This document shows, one piece after another, positions 45,736 through 54,517 of a DNA stretch of 64,000 nucleotides. Each line of letters begins with the position of its first letter. Position 1 is the first letter of the stretch. The position numbers were made by a program, and so were the translations under genes. Source of the stretch: HXMU1420-13 sp024742815 (GTDB lineage Bacteria; Bacteroidota; Rhodothermia; Balneolales; Balneolaceae). The DNA is taken from contig JANSXX010000003.1 in assembly GCA_024742815.1 (NCBI GenBank), positions 186,001 through 250,000 on the forward strand. Direction: 5' to 3'. The notes beneath the pieces are model-generated. The model saw nothing but the letters and a program-made list of their open reading frames with translations, did not search any database and was not told the DNA's origin.

Positions 45736-45820
45736 GTTTCCTCAATAAATATCCATAACCCCGTCTCTTTCGATGTAGGATTTCTTGATTATAATTTTAA
45801 ATCAGCGTAACGATGGATGG
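45736..45820 (+). repeat. Dispersed repeat family A, copy 2
   Basis: Runs from GTTTCCTCAATAAAT through CTCTTTCGATGTAG to AATCAGCGTAACGATGGA. It aligns with 45950-46033 over its whole length and more weakly with 38811-38908. No gene is seen in 45615-46155, the gap before copA. Confidence 0.7.
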
Positions 45821-45912
45821 GAAAAACTATAATTCTATGGCTTTTCATCTGTCAGGCTAAAACGCATTAAGTATCACAACCCATGATTTGGCTACATGCA
45901 TTCAATTAAGGC

Positions 45913-46033
45913 TTGCATAGCCCGGCTGATGGAATCTATAATAGGGCACGTTTCCTCAATAAATTTCTTTCACCTCGCCTCTTTCGATGTAGTATTTGAG
46001 ATCATAAACATTAAATCGGCGAAATGATGGAGA
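45913..46033 (+). repeat. Dispersed repeat family A, copy 3
   Basis: The left part GCATAGCCCGGCTGATGGAA matches the left part of copy 1, and the right part (45950-46033) matches copy 2: GTTTCCTCAATAAAT, CTCTTTCGATGTAG, AAATCGGCGAAATGATGGA. This copy links the two halves and shows they are one family. Confidence 0.7.
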
Positions 46034-46155
46034 TTTCATTCCAAAAACTCATCATGTGAAGATATCTCCGAAAGAATTACACAAGAATTCTAAAATCCTG
46101 TACACACATTGAAAACAAAAAATTGGAAATTCAGCACAAATAAATCATCAGAAAA

Positions 46156-48516
46156 ATGAAGTATACCTATAAAATAGATGGCATGTCGTGCAATGGTTGC
46201 CGCGGGCATGTTGAGAAATTACTGAGCAAGATTGAAGGCGTTAAGACCGTTTCTGTGGATTTGAAGTCAGAAGAAGCAGTGATCGAATCGGAACAGGAAA
46301 TTGAGCTCAAACGGCTTCAAAAACCTCTGGTTGATGACGGCGGACATTACCATATTCGTAAACCTGATCAAGAGGCACCTAAGAAAGAAGAAATTCCCGA
46401 AGAAGCCAAAACTGGCAAATACTACTGCCCTATGCGCTGTGAAGGCGATAAAATGTATGATGAACCGGGTGATTGTCCGGTTTGTGGCATGGATTTGGTT
46501 CCCGAAGTTTCCGACGATTTAGAAGCATCTGAACAAGCACATTATCAAGAATTAAAACAAAAACTTTGGATCAGTATAGCATTTACCCTTCCTGTTTTTG
46601 TGATTGCGATGTCGGAGATGATTCCCAATAATCCACTCTACCAATGGTTTGATGTAGGTATATGGAACTGGATTCAACTTCTGCTTACACTACCTGTAGT
46701 GTTTTACAGCACTCGAATGTTTTTTGAGCGTGCATGGCGTTCAATCCGCTCGATGAACCTTAACATGTTTACACTCATCGGAGTGGGTGCCGGAGTGGCT
46801 TGGTTGTTTAGCGTGATTGCACTTCTATTTCCGGTACTTTTCCCTGCAGAGTTCAAAACCGAAGCAGGACATGTATTTCTGTATTTCGAGACGGCTGTAG
46901 TCATTCTCACACTGGTACTTGTTGGACAGGTTCTGGAGGCAAAAGCCCATTCTCAAACCAATCAATCAATCAAAGCATTACTACAACTGGCTCCAAACGA
47001 TGCTGTTCGAATCAGTGAATCGGGTGTTATGGAGTTTATTTCGGCAGATGAAATTCGGGTTGGTGACAGACTTAGAATTAAACCCGGTGATAAAATTCCT
47101 GTAGATGGTAAAATTGTTGAAGGAACCGCCAATATAGACGAATCCACCATTACGGGTGAATCGATGCCTGTTACCAAAAAAAACGGTGATTCTGTAATAT
47201 CAGGAACCATTAACACCAATTCCAGCTTCGATATGATTGCCGAAAAAGTAGGCGATGAAACCCTACTTGCGCAAATCATCGAAATGGTGAAATCGGCGAG
47301 TTCGAGTCGCGCTCCCATTCAGAATCTGGCAGATCGTATCAGTTCGTACTTTGTACCAATCGTACTTAGCATCGCTGTCATCACGTACATTCTTTGGTGG
47401 CAATTTGGTCCCAATCCTGCTCATGTTTATGCTCTGGTAAATGCTATCGCTGTGCTGATTATTGCTTGTCCGTGTGCCTTAGGACTCGCAACCCCAATGA
47501 GCGTAATGGTAGGCATGGGAAAAGGTGCTCAATCTGGTGTGCTCATCAAAAATGCCGAGAAATTGGAGCAGCTTTCTAAGATCGATGTGCTCGTTGTAGA
47601 TAAAACAGGAACGCTTACTGTAGGGAAACCTGAAATTCAGAATATTAAAGTATTAGCAAATGATTTCTCAGAATTTGATGTATTGAAATATGCTGCCTCA
47701 CTAAACGCTCACAGCACCCACCCATTGGCAAAAGCATTTGTGGATGCGGCTGAATCTAAATCTTTATCTCTTTTTAATGCTAATGAAATAGATGAAGAAT
47801 CCGGGAAAGGAATTCAAGGATTTGTTGATGGAAAAACTATCAAAGTAGGGAATGATCGATTTGTAGAAACCAATAATACAATCAGTAAAGAGGACGAAGG
47901 CAATACCATTTCGTGGATCAGTATTGAAGATAACGTGGTCGGATATTTTACCATAAATGATACGGTTAAAGAACTGGCTGGCAATGCAATTAGCGAATTA
48001 CATAAAAATGATATTAAAGTACTAATGCTTACAGGAGACAATGAATCGTCGGCTCAAAAAGTAGCTGAAGAATTAAATATCGATTCTTATAAAGCGCATT
48101 GTTTACCGGGCGATAAAATTGAAGAAGTAAAACGCTTACAAGAAGAAGGTAAAATAGTAGCCGTTGCCGGTGACGGCACCAACGACGCCCCTGCCCTTGC
48201 TCAAGCCGATATCGGAATTGCCATGGATACCGGAACCGATGTTGCTATCGAATCCGCCGACATCACCCTGTTGAAAGGCGATATTATGGGCGTGGTTAAA
48301 GCACTCAGATTGAGTAAATCGGTGATGAAAAATATTTATCAGAATCTGTTTTTTGCATTTGTATACAACACCGTGGGAATACCCATCGCGGCAGGATTAT
48401 TGTACCCGATATTTGGCTTATTACTTTCACCGATGATTGCCGCTTTGGCCATGAGTTTCTCATCCGTTTCGGTAATTGCGAATTCGTTGCGACTGAGAAC
48501 GATACAACTGAACTAA
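46156..48516 (+). CDS. copA: Copper-exporting P1B-type ATPase
   Basis: This 786-residue pump exports Cu+ from the cytoplasm. Residues 1-68 are an HMA domain with C12/C15 (CNGC). Residues 89-116 are a heavy-metal-binding domain of the YCPM...CPVCGMDLVP type. Eight membrane helices follow, with the transport motif C438-P439-C440 in ACPCALGLATP. The phosphorylation site is D482 in DKTGTLT, the HP motif is STHPLA and the hinge is GDGTNDAPAL. The HMA-AraC gene upstream is its likely regulator. Confidence 0.96.
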   Translation: MKYTYKIDGMSCNGCRGHVEKLLSKIEGVKTVSVDLKSEEAVIESEQEIELKRLQKPLVDDGGHYHIRKPDQEAPKKEEIPEEAKTGKYYCPMRCEGDKMYDEPGDCPVCGMDLVPEVSDDLEASEQAHYQELKQKLWISIAFTLPVFVIAMSEMIPNNPLYQWFDVGIWNWIQLLLTLPVVFYSTRMFFERAWRSIRSMNLNMFTLIGVGAGVAWLFSVIALLFPVLFPAEFKTEAGHVFLYFETAVVILTLVLVGQVLEAKAHSQTNQSIKALLQLAPNDAVRISESGVMEFISADEIRVGDRLRIKPGDKIPVDGKIVEGTANIDESTITGESMPVTKKNGDSVISGTINTNSSFDMIAEKVGDETLLAQIIEMVKSASSSRAPIQNLADRISSYFVPIVLSIAVITYILWWQFGPNPAHVYALVNAIAVLIIACPCALGLATPMSVMVGMGKGAQSGVLIKNAEKLEQLSKIDVLVVDKTGTLTVGKPEIQNIKVLANDFSEFDVLKYAASLNAHSTHPLAKAFVDAAESKSLSLFNANEIDEESGKGIQGFVDGKTIKVGNDRFVETNNTISKEDEGNTISWISIEDNVVGYFTINDTVKELAGNAISELHKNDIKVLMLTGDNESSAQKVAEELNIDSYKAHCLPGDKIEEVKRLQEEGKIVAVAGDGTNDAPALAQADIGIAMDTGTDVAIESADITLLKGDIMGVVKALRLSKSVMKNIYQNLFFAFVYNTVGIPIAAGLLYPIFGLLLSPMIAALAMSFSSVSVIANSLRLRTIQLN

Positions 48517-48517
48517 A

Positions 48518-49177
48518 CTACTTTTTCCGAATCAGTGTAACTCCATCTCGGATAGGAAGAAGTACGGTTTCAACACGTTCGTCGTTGGCAACAAAAGCGT
48601 TAAAATCGGCGATTGCTTGTGCTTTGTGATCTAAAGGATTTAGAACCGTGCCATCCCAGAGCACATTGTCGGTTACTAATAACCCACCTGACTTCACTTT
48701 AGGCAGTACTTTTTCGAAGTAAAACTGATAGCGCAATTTATCGGCATCTAAGTAAACGAAATCGAATGTTGTATCGAGTGCATCAATCAACTCCTGAGCA
48801 TTGCCTTTTAATAACGTTATTTTGGATGCTTGTTTTGATTGAGAAAAGTGTTTTTCTGCCAAATTCTGATAGCGGAGATTCATCTCAATGGTTGTTATAG
48901 CGCCATTTTCGGGAAGTGCTTCCGCCATTTTAATGGCCGAATAACCGGTGAATGTCCCAATTTCAAGTATCGAGGTTGCGCCGCTTATTTTGATCAGTAG
49001 CTGCAACAATCCACCAACCAGCGAACCGCTGAGCATATCGATATATTCCAATTCCTGATCACTAGACTCGATTAACTGCTCTAATTCGTCCGAATCCTGT
49101 ATGGAATGTTCTTCTGCATAGGCATCAATGGCCGCATCGGTAATTTTAAGTATCGGTTTTCCGCGATGTTTTTTCAT
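48518..49177 (-). CDS. SAM-dependent O-methyltransferase, class I (catechol/caffeoyl-CoA type)
   Basis: This 219-residue enzyme has the Methyltransf_3 fold. The SAM site is LEIGTFTGYSAIKMA, and the metal/acidic segment is FVYLDADK with the later LLVTDNVLWDG. Such enzymes methylate vicinal hydroxyls with Mg2+, and many bacterial members act on small phenolics or are of unknown substrate. It converges on copA with 1 nt between stops, and diverges from the acyltransferase gene. Confidence 0.88.
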   Translation of the reverse strand: MKKHRGKPILKITDAAIDAYAEEHSIQDSDELEQLIESSDQELEYIDMLSGSLVGGLLQLLIKISGATSILEIGTFTGYSAIKMAEALPENGAITTIEMNLRYQNLAEKHFSQSKQASKITLLKGNAQELIDALDTTFDFVYLDADKLRYQFYFEKVLPKVKSGGLLVTDNVLWDGTVLNPLDHKAQAIADFNAFVANDERVETVLLPIRDGVTLIRKK

Positions 49178-49194
49178 AATTGGAAGATAAGATC

Positions 49195-49866
49195 ATGAGC
49201 CCTATCATCACCAGAAAAGCTTTGGATTTTATTCCCGCTCGCGAATCCCGTTTTATGATCTGGTTTTTCACCACCTTCACGCGCATCCTCATGAGGATTA
49301 GATTTAAGCGCGTGCATGTGAATCATCGGTATGCGCCCAATGGCAGAAGCACAGTATATTTCTTGAATCATAATTACTGGTGGGATGGCTTAATACCGCT
49401 TTATTTAAATCAGCGATTGTTCAATCAACGAGCCAGGGCGTTCATGGAAGACAAGCAGATGCATGAACATCGTTTTTTCTCCAAAATCGGAGCCTTTTCC
49501 ATAAATCTGGAAGATCCGAAAGCCACAATTACTTCTCTTAGATTCGCTGTTGATAGTCTAGCCCAGCCTAATTCCGCAGTATATATTTATCCGGAAGGCA
49601 GAATTGTTCCTCCAGCGGACAAAGTACAGCCATTTAAACAAGGGCTCGCATGGCTGGCACAACATAGCTCCGAGATAGATTTTGTACCCGTTGCTGTTCA
49701 TATCGACTATTCGAAGCAATCTAAACCGGAACTGTATCTTTCCGTTGGTGAAGCTATTAAGATTGATAAAACTGCATCGAAACAAGAATTAACCACACAA
49801 TTCGAGTATTCGTTAAATACCTTATTGAGCGAATTAACCGGACGTATTTACCAAGTCCATTCGTAG
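49195..49866 (+). CDS. 1-acyl-glycerol-3-phosphate acyltransferase family protein
   Basis: The ATG at 49195 has a GGAAGATAAG ribosome-binding stretch and gives 223 residues; a TTG at 49180 is less likely. The PlsC fold shows block I as NHNYWWDG (H59, D64) and the EGR block as IYPEGRIVPP. It transfers an acyl chain to a hydroxyl. Next to a CrtC-like gene and a family 2 glycosyltransferase, it could acylate a carotenoid glycoside (as CruD does) rather than a phospholipid; this is inference from context. Its end overlaps the convergent 49848 gene by 19 bases. Confidence 0.85.
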   Translation: MSPIITRKALDFIPARESRFMIWFFTTFTRILMRIRFKRVHVNHRYAPNGRSTVYFLNHNYWWDGLIPLYLNQRLFNQRARAFMEDKQMHEHRFFSKIGAFSINLEDPKATITSLRFAVDSLAQPNSAVYIYPEGRIVPPADKVQPFKQGLAWLAQHSSEIDFVPVAVHIDYSKQSKPELYLSVGEAIKIDKTASKQELTTQFEYSLNTLLSELTGRIYQVHS

Positions 49867-50915
49867 AACATTTTACGTTTTTGTACCCAATGCGCAGGTT
49901 CACGTAAATATCGTAAACGCATGCGCACCATCCACCAATATGATTTATCCTCTATCCTTTTTGGATGAATATACTCACTGATACCGGTTTTGATTTCTTT
50001 CCCATTTACATCGTTGAATTCAGCCTCTGCAAGAAATCGCTGATAAAAGGGTCCATTATCAATGATGTTGTTTTGTCGGATTTGCACCGTTCCTAACACT
50101 CCGGAAAGTTTTATATCCCGATAACTCTCTAAGCCCAGCCAGTTTTTTTTATGATTTCTTAGATCGATAACATCCAAATGACCGGCAATTTCTTGATTAT
50201 CATTTGATATCAGCCACGCCTGATGCTGTTTGTCCTTATGCCCATTCATGATATAGTAGATCAGTGTGTAATCTTTGAAATGCACCCTGCCCCAATACCA
50301 ATCTTTAAAACTTTTACTCATCGGTTCAAAGCCAATGTTATGATCATGATAGCCGTTTCCATGGAATCCGATATGATAAGTATCCGTTTTACCGGCAATT
50401 TTTACCGAACCCACAACTTTCGATCGTGGCAATAGTAAATTCCAAGCATGTTTATCGGTGGGCGATTCGCTTTGGATGAGAGAGCTTTTAGTACGATTTC
50501 CAATAAATTTGAGTTTTCCCGAAATAGAATGACCGGAATCCAACGTCTGATTCAAATTGAGTTCATATTCCACCGTATCGGCCAACACTGTTCTACGAAA
50601 CGCACAGCCACCAATCGAACAATGAATATCCTCCTCTTCATCCCATAAAAACTTGGATGCCGGAAACTCTAAAAAACTGTAGTACTCAGCTTTCCCTTGT
50701 TTATATACCGAAATACTTATTGCCGGATATTGCTCAGGATCTTTTGAATATGATCCCTCTATATAATTCCCGCTGAATGGATTACCTTGATAAAAAATTA
50801 TCACCATCGACCATTCTTTATCTGCCGAAAGCGCATCAAAATACCACCACTCGTAGCTGGTTTCGGGCTTATCAGGATTTAAATATTCGTCTTCGGTTTT
50901 CGTGGAAATGTTCAT
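49848..50915 (-). CDS. CrtC-like lipocalin hydratase family protein
   Basis: This 355-residue protein resembles carotenoid 1,2-hydratase (CrtC) and related AttH-like proteins, which form two lipocalin-like halves. Landmarks are ETSYEWWYFDALSADKEWSM near the N-terminus and HGNGYHDHNIGFEP with the DWYWGRVHF that follows it. There is no signal peptide. CrtC adds water to the end group of acyclic carotenoids. Family membership is fairly clear, the exact substrate is not. Confidence 0.78.
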   Translation of the reverse strand: MNISTKTEDEYLNPDKPETSYEWWYFDALSADKEWSMVIIFYQGNPFSGNYIEGSYSKDPEQYPAISISVYKQGKAEYYSFLEFPASKFLWDEEEDIHCSIGGCAFRRTVLADTVEYELNLNQTLDSGHSISGKLKFIGNRTKSSLIQSESPTDKHAWNLLLPRSKVVGSVKIAGKTDTYHIGFHGNGYHDHNIGFEPMSKSFKDWYWGRVHFKDYTLIYYIMNGHKDKQHQAWLISNDNQEIAGHLDVIDLRNHKKNWLGLESYRDIKLSGVLGTVQIRQNNIIDNGPFYQRFLAEAEFNDVNGKEIKTGISEYIHPKRIEDKSYWWMVRMRLRYLREPAHWVQKRKMFYEWTW

Positions 50916-50974
50916 CGATAAATAAACGGTTATAGGTGTGCTCTGTAACGCAGAGACTTGTAACTTAATTCACT

Positions 50975-52123
50975 ATGGATCTGATACTTTACGCCGCACT
51001 TTTTTTTATGCTACTCACCACTTTGGTGCTCCTTCGAAATCGATTTGAATTCACTTCAATTGCTTCGGTCGACGAAGATACCATTTCCGATAAAAAAGTA
51101 AGCATTTGTATTCCGGCTAGAAATGAAGAGGCAAACATCAGAAAATGCGTAGAAAGTGTATTAGCACAAACCTATTCAAATCTGGAAGTACTTGTTCTTG
51201 ATGATCAATCGGAGGATAATACTCCACACATATTGGCAACTCTGGCTGCAAAAGATTCCCGATTAAGGGTACTGAACGGAACTCCAAAACCCGAAGATTG
51301 GCTTGGAAAACCCTGGGCTTGTCACCAATTAAGTGAAGCCTCTAGCGGTGAAATTTTGGTTTTTGTGGATGCTGATGTTTGGCTGGAACCTAACACCATT
51401 CAAAATGCCGTATCTGCCCTCAAAACCACCGATGCACTCACCGTTTGGCCCCAACAAGTAGTTCATTCATTTTGGGAAAAACTGATCGTTCCCACGGTCT
51501 ATTTCTCGTTGCTTACGCTTCTCCCTGCAGTTTATGTTCGCCGATCACCGCGTTGGATGCCTTCGTTTTTACGACCCATTTTAAATCCAAAGTTTGTTGC
51601 CGCCTGTGGACAGTTTATTGCTTTTAATAAAAATGCCTATGAGCATATTAGAGGACACGCTCGAGTAAAAAGTGAAGTAGTAGAAGATATGGAACTCGCA
51701 CGAGCGCTTAAAAATAGTGGACGAACACTTACCTTGTTTCATGGGCAAAATGCGGTTTATTGCCGCATGTACACATCTTATCAAGAAATATGGAGTGGGT
51801 TTCAGAAGAATTTTTTAGCCGGATTCGGGAATGTGTTCGAATTCCTGTTTATGGGTGTACTTCATTTTCTGTTCTTCCTCTTCCCTGTATTTACACTTGT
51901 GAATGCCCTTCTTTCTGAAGATTTGAAATTAGCTTTTATCTCGGCAACGGTCCTCATCTTATTCACCATTCAAAGATTCATTCTTCATCAATGGTTTGGA
52001 TGGAGCAAAACTATTGCTCTTCTTCATCCTTTTGCGGTTTTGTGGTTTCAAGTTCTCGGGATTACCTGTTTGTACAACAAAGTTTTTTCTAGAAATACAT
52101 CCTGGAAAGGTCGACCAGTTTAA
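50975..52123 (+). CDS. Family 2 glycosyltransferase, membrane-anchored
   Basis: This 382-residue protein has an N-terminal helix and a GT-A domain with VSICIPARNEEANIRKC, the nucleotide-binding D76-D77 region and the DxD motif D132-A-D134. A later QxxRW-like region is replaced by a VEDMELARALK segment. Three C-terminal helices anchor it to the membrane. It is similar in layout to the carotenoid glycosyltransferases CruC and CrtQ. It is divergent from the CrtC-like gene, 59 nt apart. Confidence 0.85.
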   Translation: MDLILYAALFFMLLTTLVLLRNRFEFTSIASVDEDTISDKKVSICIPARNEEANIRKCVESVLAQTYSNLEVLVLDDQSEDNTPHILATLAAKDSRLRVLNGTPKPEDWLGKPWACHQLSEASSGEILVFVDADVWLEPNTIQNAVSALKTTDALTVWPQQVVHSFWEKLIVPTVYFSLLTLLPAVYVRRSPRWMPSFLRPILNPKFVAACGQFIAFNKNAYEHIRGHARVKSEVVEDMELARALKNSGRTLTLFHGQNAVYCRMYTSYQEIWSGFQKNFLAGFGNVFEFLFMGVLHFLFFLFPVFTLVNALLSEDLKLAFISATVLILFTIQRFILHQWFGWSKTIALLHPFAVLWFQVLGITCLYNKVFSRNTSWKGRPV

Positions 52124-52184
52124 TACTTGAAAAAGCACGGCTTTTCGTTTTCTTTTTACTGAGCAGTTAAACATATTTGAGCAG

Positions 52185-53102
52185 ATGAAAATACTGGTAG
52201 AGAAATATTTGAGATATCTGAATATTGAGCGAAACGCCTCTTCTCATACTATTACGTCCTACCAAAATGACCTTTCAGGATTTCTGGCATTTTGCAGCAA
52301 AAATTTTGAAGTAGCCGAAGAAAAAGTTGACATACACGAAGTAAACCGTTTAACCATTCGCTTGTGGTTGGGTGAATTATCGGAAGAAGGATTAGCTAAA
52401 AGTTCTATCGCTCGAAAAGTAGCTGCCTTACGATCGTTTTTTAAATATTGCTTCAAACGTGGACATATTGAAAAGAATCCCGCTCACTTGCTGATTGTAC
52501 CAAAAAAAGAAAAATCCTTGCCTAAAACCGTTACTCAGGAAGATCTGGAGCGACTAATGGAAGGTGTAGATATTACCACAGCCAAAGGATTGCAAGACCG
52601 CGCTATTCTGGAAGTATTTTATGGAACCGGTGTTCGGGTTAGTGAACTCGTAGGGCTAAATATTACCGATGTTGACCTCCGATCGAAACAAATAATAGTA
52701 CACGGAAAAGGAAATAAAGAACGCGTAATTCCATTGGGCGATACGGCCGTTAAAATCATCAAAGACTTTTTAAAACAACGAACGCAGTTATACGGAAATC
52801 GAACCGATTCTGACGCGCGAAAAGCCCTGTTTATAGCAGCAAGCGGACAAAGAATTTACGATCGCGCCGTTCGGTATATGGTAGAACGATACTTAAAACA
52901 ATACAGCGAAGTCACCCAGAAATCGCCTCATGTGTTACGGCATAGTTTTGCTACACACATGTTGGATAATGGCGCAGATATTCGCATCATCAAAGAGTTC
53001 TTAGGCCATGCAAATCTTGCGGCTACGCAGGTTTATACCCACACCAGTGTGGAAAGGCTTAAGAATGTTTACGAACAAGCACACCCAAGAGCAAAAACTT
53101 AA
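52185..53102 (+). CDS. xerD: Tyrosine recombinase XerC/XerD
   Basis: This 305-residue site-specific recombinase has an N-terminal SAM-like core-binding domain (residues 5-90) and a catalytic domain. The active-site residues are R151, K175, H249, R252, H275 and Y284 (RVSEL, HGKGNK, HVLRHSF, LGHANLAATQVYTH). It resolves chromosome dimers at dif. The insertion that marks integron integrases between the middle motifs is absent, so it is not IntI. It begins the xerD-hpf-hprK run typical of this bacterial group. Confidence 0.93.
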   Translation: MKILVEKYLRYLNIERNASSHTITSYQNDLSGFLAFCSKNFEVAEEKVDIHEVNRLTIRLWLGELSEEGLAKSSIARKVAALRSFFKYCFKRGHIEKNPAHLLIVPKKEKSLPKTVTQEDLERLMEGVDITTAKGLQDRAILEVFYGTGVRVSELVGLNITDVDLRSKQIIVHGKGNKERVIPLGDTAVKIIKDFLKQRTQLYGNRTDSDARKALFIAASGQRIYDRAVRYMVERYLKQYSEVTQKSPHVLRHSFATHMLDNGADIRIIKEFLGHANLAATQVYTHTSVERLKNVYEQAHPRAKT

Positions 53103-53107
53103 GGAGG
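53101..53107 (+). promoter_or_regulatory. Strong Shine-Dalgarno for hpf
   Basis: AAGGAGG overlaps the xerD stop codon and is 5 nt before the hpf ATG. It is the clearest ribosome-binding site in the window and fixes the hpf start at 53113. Confidence 0.85.
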
Positions 53108-53112
53108 AACCT

Positions 53113-53409
53113 ATGAATGTAACGTTCACAGCACGTCATTTTGAAGCCAGCGAAAACCTAAAAAACTACGCACAGGAATCTGTTCAAAAACTAACCCAGT
53201 ATTTCGATCGAATAGTGAGTTGTAGTATTGTTCTTGAGCCTTCAGCGTCGAATAAAACGCCCCAAAAGGCTGAAATTTTGGTGAAAATCCCAAATAAAGT
53301 GCTTACCGCAGAAGTAAGCGCCGAAGTGTATGAAAAAGCCATTTCAGACGCTGTTGATAATATGGCCCGCCAACTAAAACGGTATAAAGAGAAGAAATTC
53401 GCCCATTAA
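53113..53409 (+). CDS. hpf: Ribosome hibernation promoting factor, short form
   Basis: This 98-residue protein is the RaiA/HPF N-terminal domain alone (MNVTFTARHFEASENLKNYAQ, then HIVLEPSASN-like strand and a C-terminal basic RYKEKKFAH). It binds the ribosome and blocks or dimerises it in stationary phase. The start is set by the strong AAGGAGG site. It lies between xerD and hprK. Confidence 0.9.
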   Translation: MNVTFTARHFEASENLKNYAQESVQKLTQYFDRIVSCSIVLEPSASNKTPQKAEILVKIPNKVLTAEVSAEVYEKAISDAVDNMARQLKRYKEKKFAH

Positions 53410-53412
53410 ACC

Positions 53413-54444
53413 ATGCCATTTAGCACCCAACCCCCGATTCCGATCAAGGAAAAAATTACGGTAAAATACATCGTAGAAAAACTTCGGAGTCGGGTTAACA
53501 TTAATCTCGTATGCTGCGCAGCAGAAGATTGCTGCGCAGAACGTTATGTACGAGAAGCCGACTTACACCGCCCCGGTCTGGCTTTAGCCGGATACATAAA
53601 GCTGTTTACTTTTCAACGGATACAGATAATCGGGAATACCGAATCTCAATATCTGGAAAATAAACCCAAAGAAGAGCAGATTGAGGCGTTTAAGAATCTG
53701 ATGCAATTTCAGATTCCTGTTATTTTTCTTACCGATGGTAATCTTTTGCCTGATTATTTGATCGAACTGGCCGAGCAAGCCGGAATCCCCATTTATCGTA
53801 CACCGTATGAGACTACGCGTTTTATGTTTTTACTGCGCGATTTTCTGGACGATCAGTTTGCGCTACAAACCGTGGTGCATGGAGCGATGGTGGATGTATA
53901 TGGAATTGGTATTTTGATTGTAGGTCGCTCTGGTATCGGTAAAAGTGAAGTTGCTCTGGATTTGGTTGAACGAGGACATCGCCTGGTGGCCGACGATGTA
54001 GTGATGCTTACCAAAAAAAGCAGCGTATTGATGGGTGCAGCTACCGAAATCAGTCAACATTTTATGGAAATTCGCGGACTTGGGATTGTGGATGTGATGA
54101 AAATGTTTGGCATTCGATCTGTTCGGTATCAAAAACGGCTGGAAGTGGTGATGGAACTTACTCTTTGGGATGATAATCTGGAAGTAAATCGAACCGGATT
54201 AGACCATGATACGGTTACCATTTTGGATGTGGAAGTACCGCTGATCCAGCTCCCCATCACGCCCGGAAAAAACATTACGGTAATCGCTGAAGTAATTGCG
54301 ATGAATCATTTATTGAAACATTATGGCTACGATGCCGCAAAAGCTTTTCAGGATCGGATACAGAACAAAATCGCTGAGAAATCGGGAGATGCATCCGATA
54401 CGATGCGGCGGGCAATTGAATATTTTGAAGGAGATATCGAGTAA
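53413..54444 (+). CDS. hprK: HPr kinase/phosphorylase
   Basis: This 343-residue bifunctional enzyme phosphorylates and dephosphorylates Ser-46 of HPr. The C-terminal kinase domain has Walker A GRSGIGKS at 171-178, VVHGAMV with the catalytic histidine just before it, DDVV at 194-197 and the signature MEIRGLGIVDV. The N-terminal domain holds an unusual pair of double cysteines (VCCAAEDCC, residues 33-41). It is 3 nt after hpf. No complete PTS is visible in the window, so it may act in a regulatory PTS. Confidence 0.94.
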   Translation: MPFSTQPPIPIKEKITVKYIVEKLRSRVNINLVCCAAEDCCAERYVREADLHRPGLALAGYIKLFTFQRIQIIGNTESQYLENKPKEEQIEAFKNLMQFQIPVIFLTDGNLLPDYLIELAEQAGIPIYRTPYETTRFMFLLRDFLDDQFALQTVVHGAMVDVYGIGILIVGRSGIGKSEVALDLVERGHRLVADDVVMLTKKSSVLMGAATEISQHFMEIRGLGIVDVMKMFGIRSVRYQKRLEVVMELTLWDDNLEVNRTGLDHDTVTILDVEVPLIQLPITPGKNITVIAEVIAMNHLLKHYGYDAAKAFQDRIQNKIAEKSGDASDTMRRAIEYFEGDIE

Positions 54445-54517
54445 CAAAGCGTGCTTTCTCCCCTCTTTATTTAAGTACCAGCAGTTCTTATATTTTACAG
54501 TTGGAATAACTTAGGCA

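Noticed and set aside
45377..45758. Open frames through the octamer array reading as CPFVPLSL or KGQRDKGT repeats
   Set aside because: They exist only because an 8-nt unit without stops is repeated; they overlap the real AraC gene end and have no independent support.
52185..53102. xerD as the integrase of the nearby attC array
   Set aside because: The IntI-specific insertion between the middle catalytic motifs is absent, and the gene sits in the standard xerD-hpf-hprK order.
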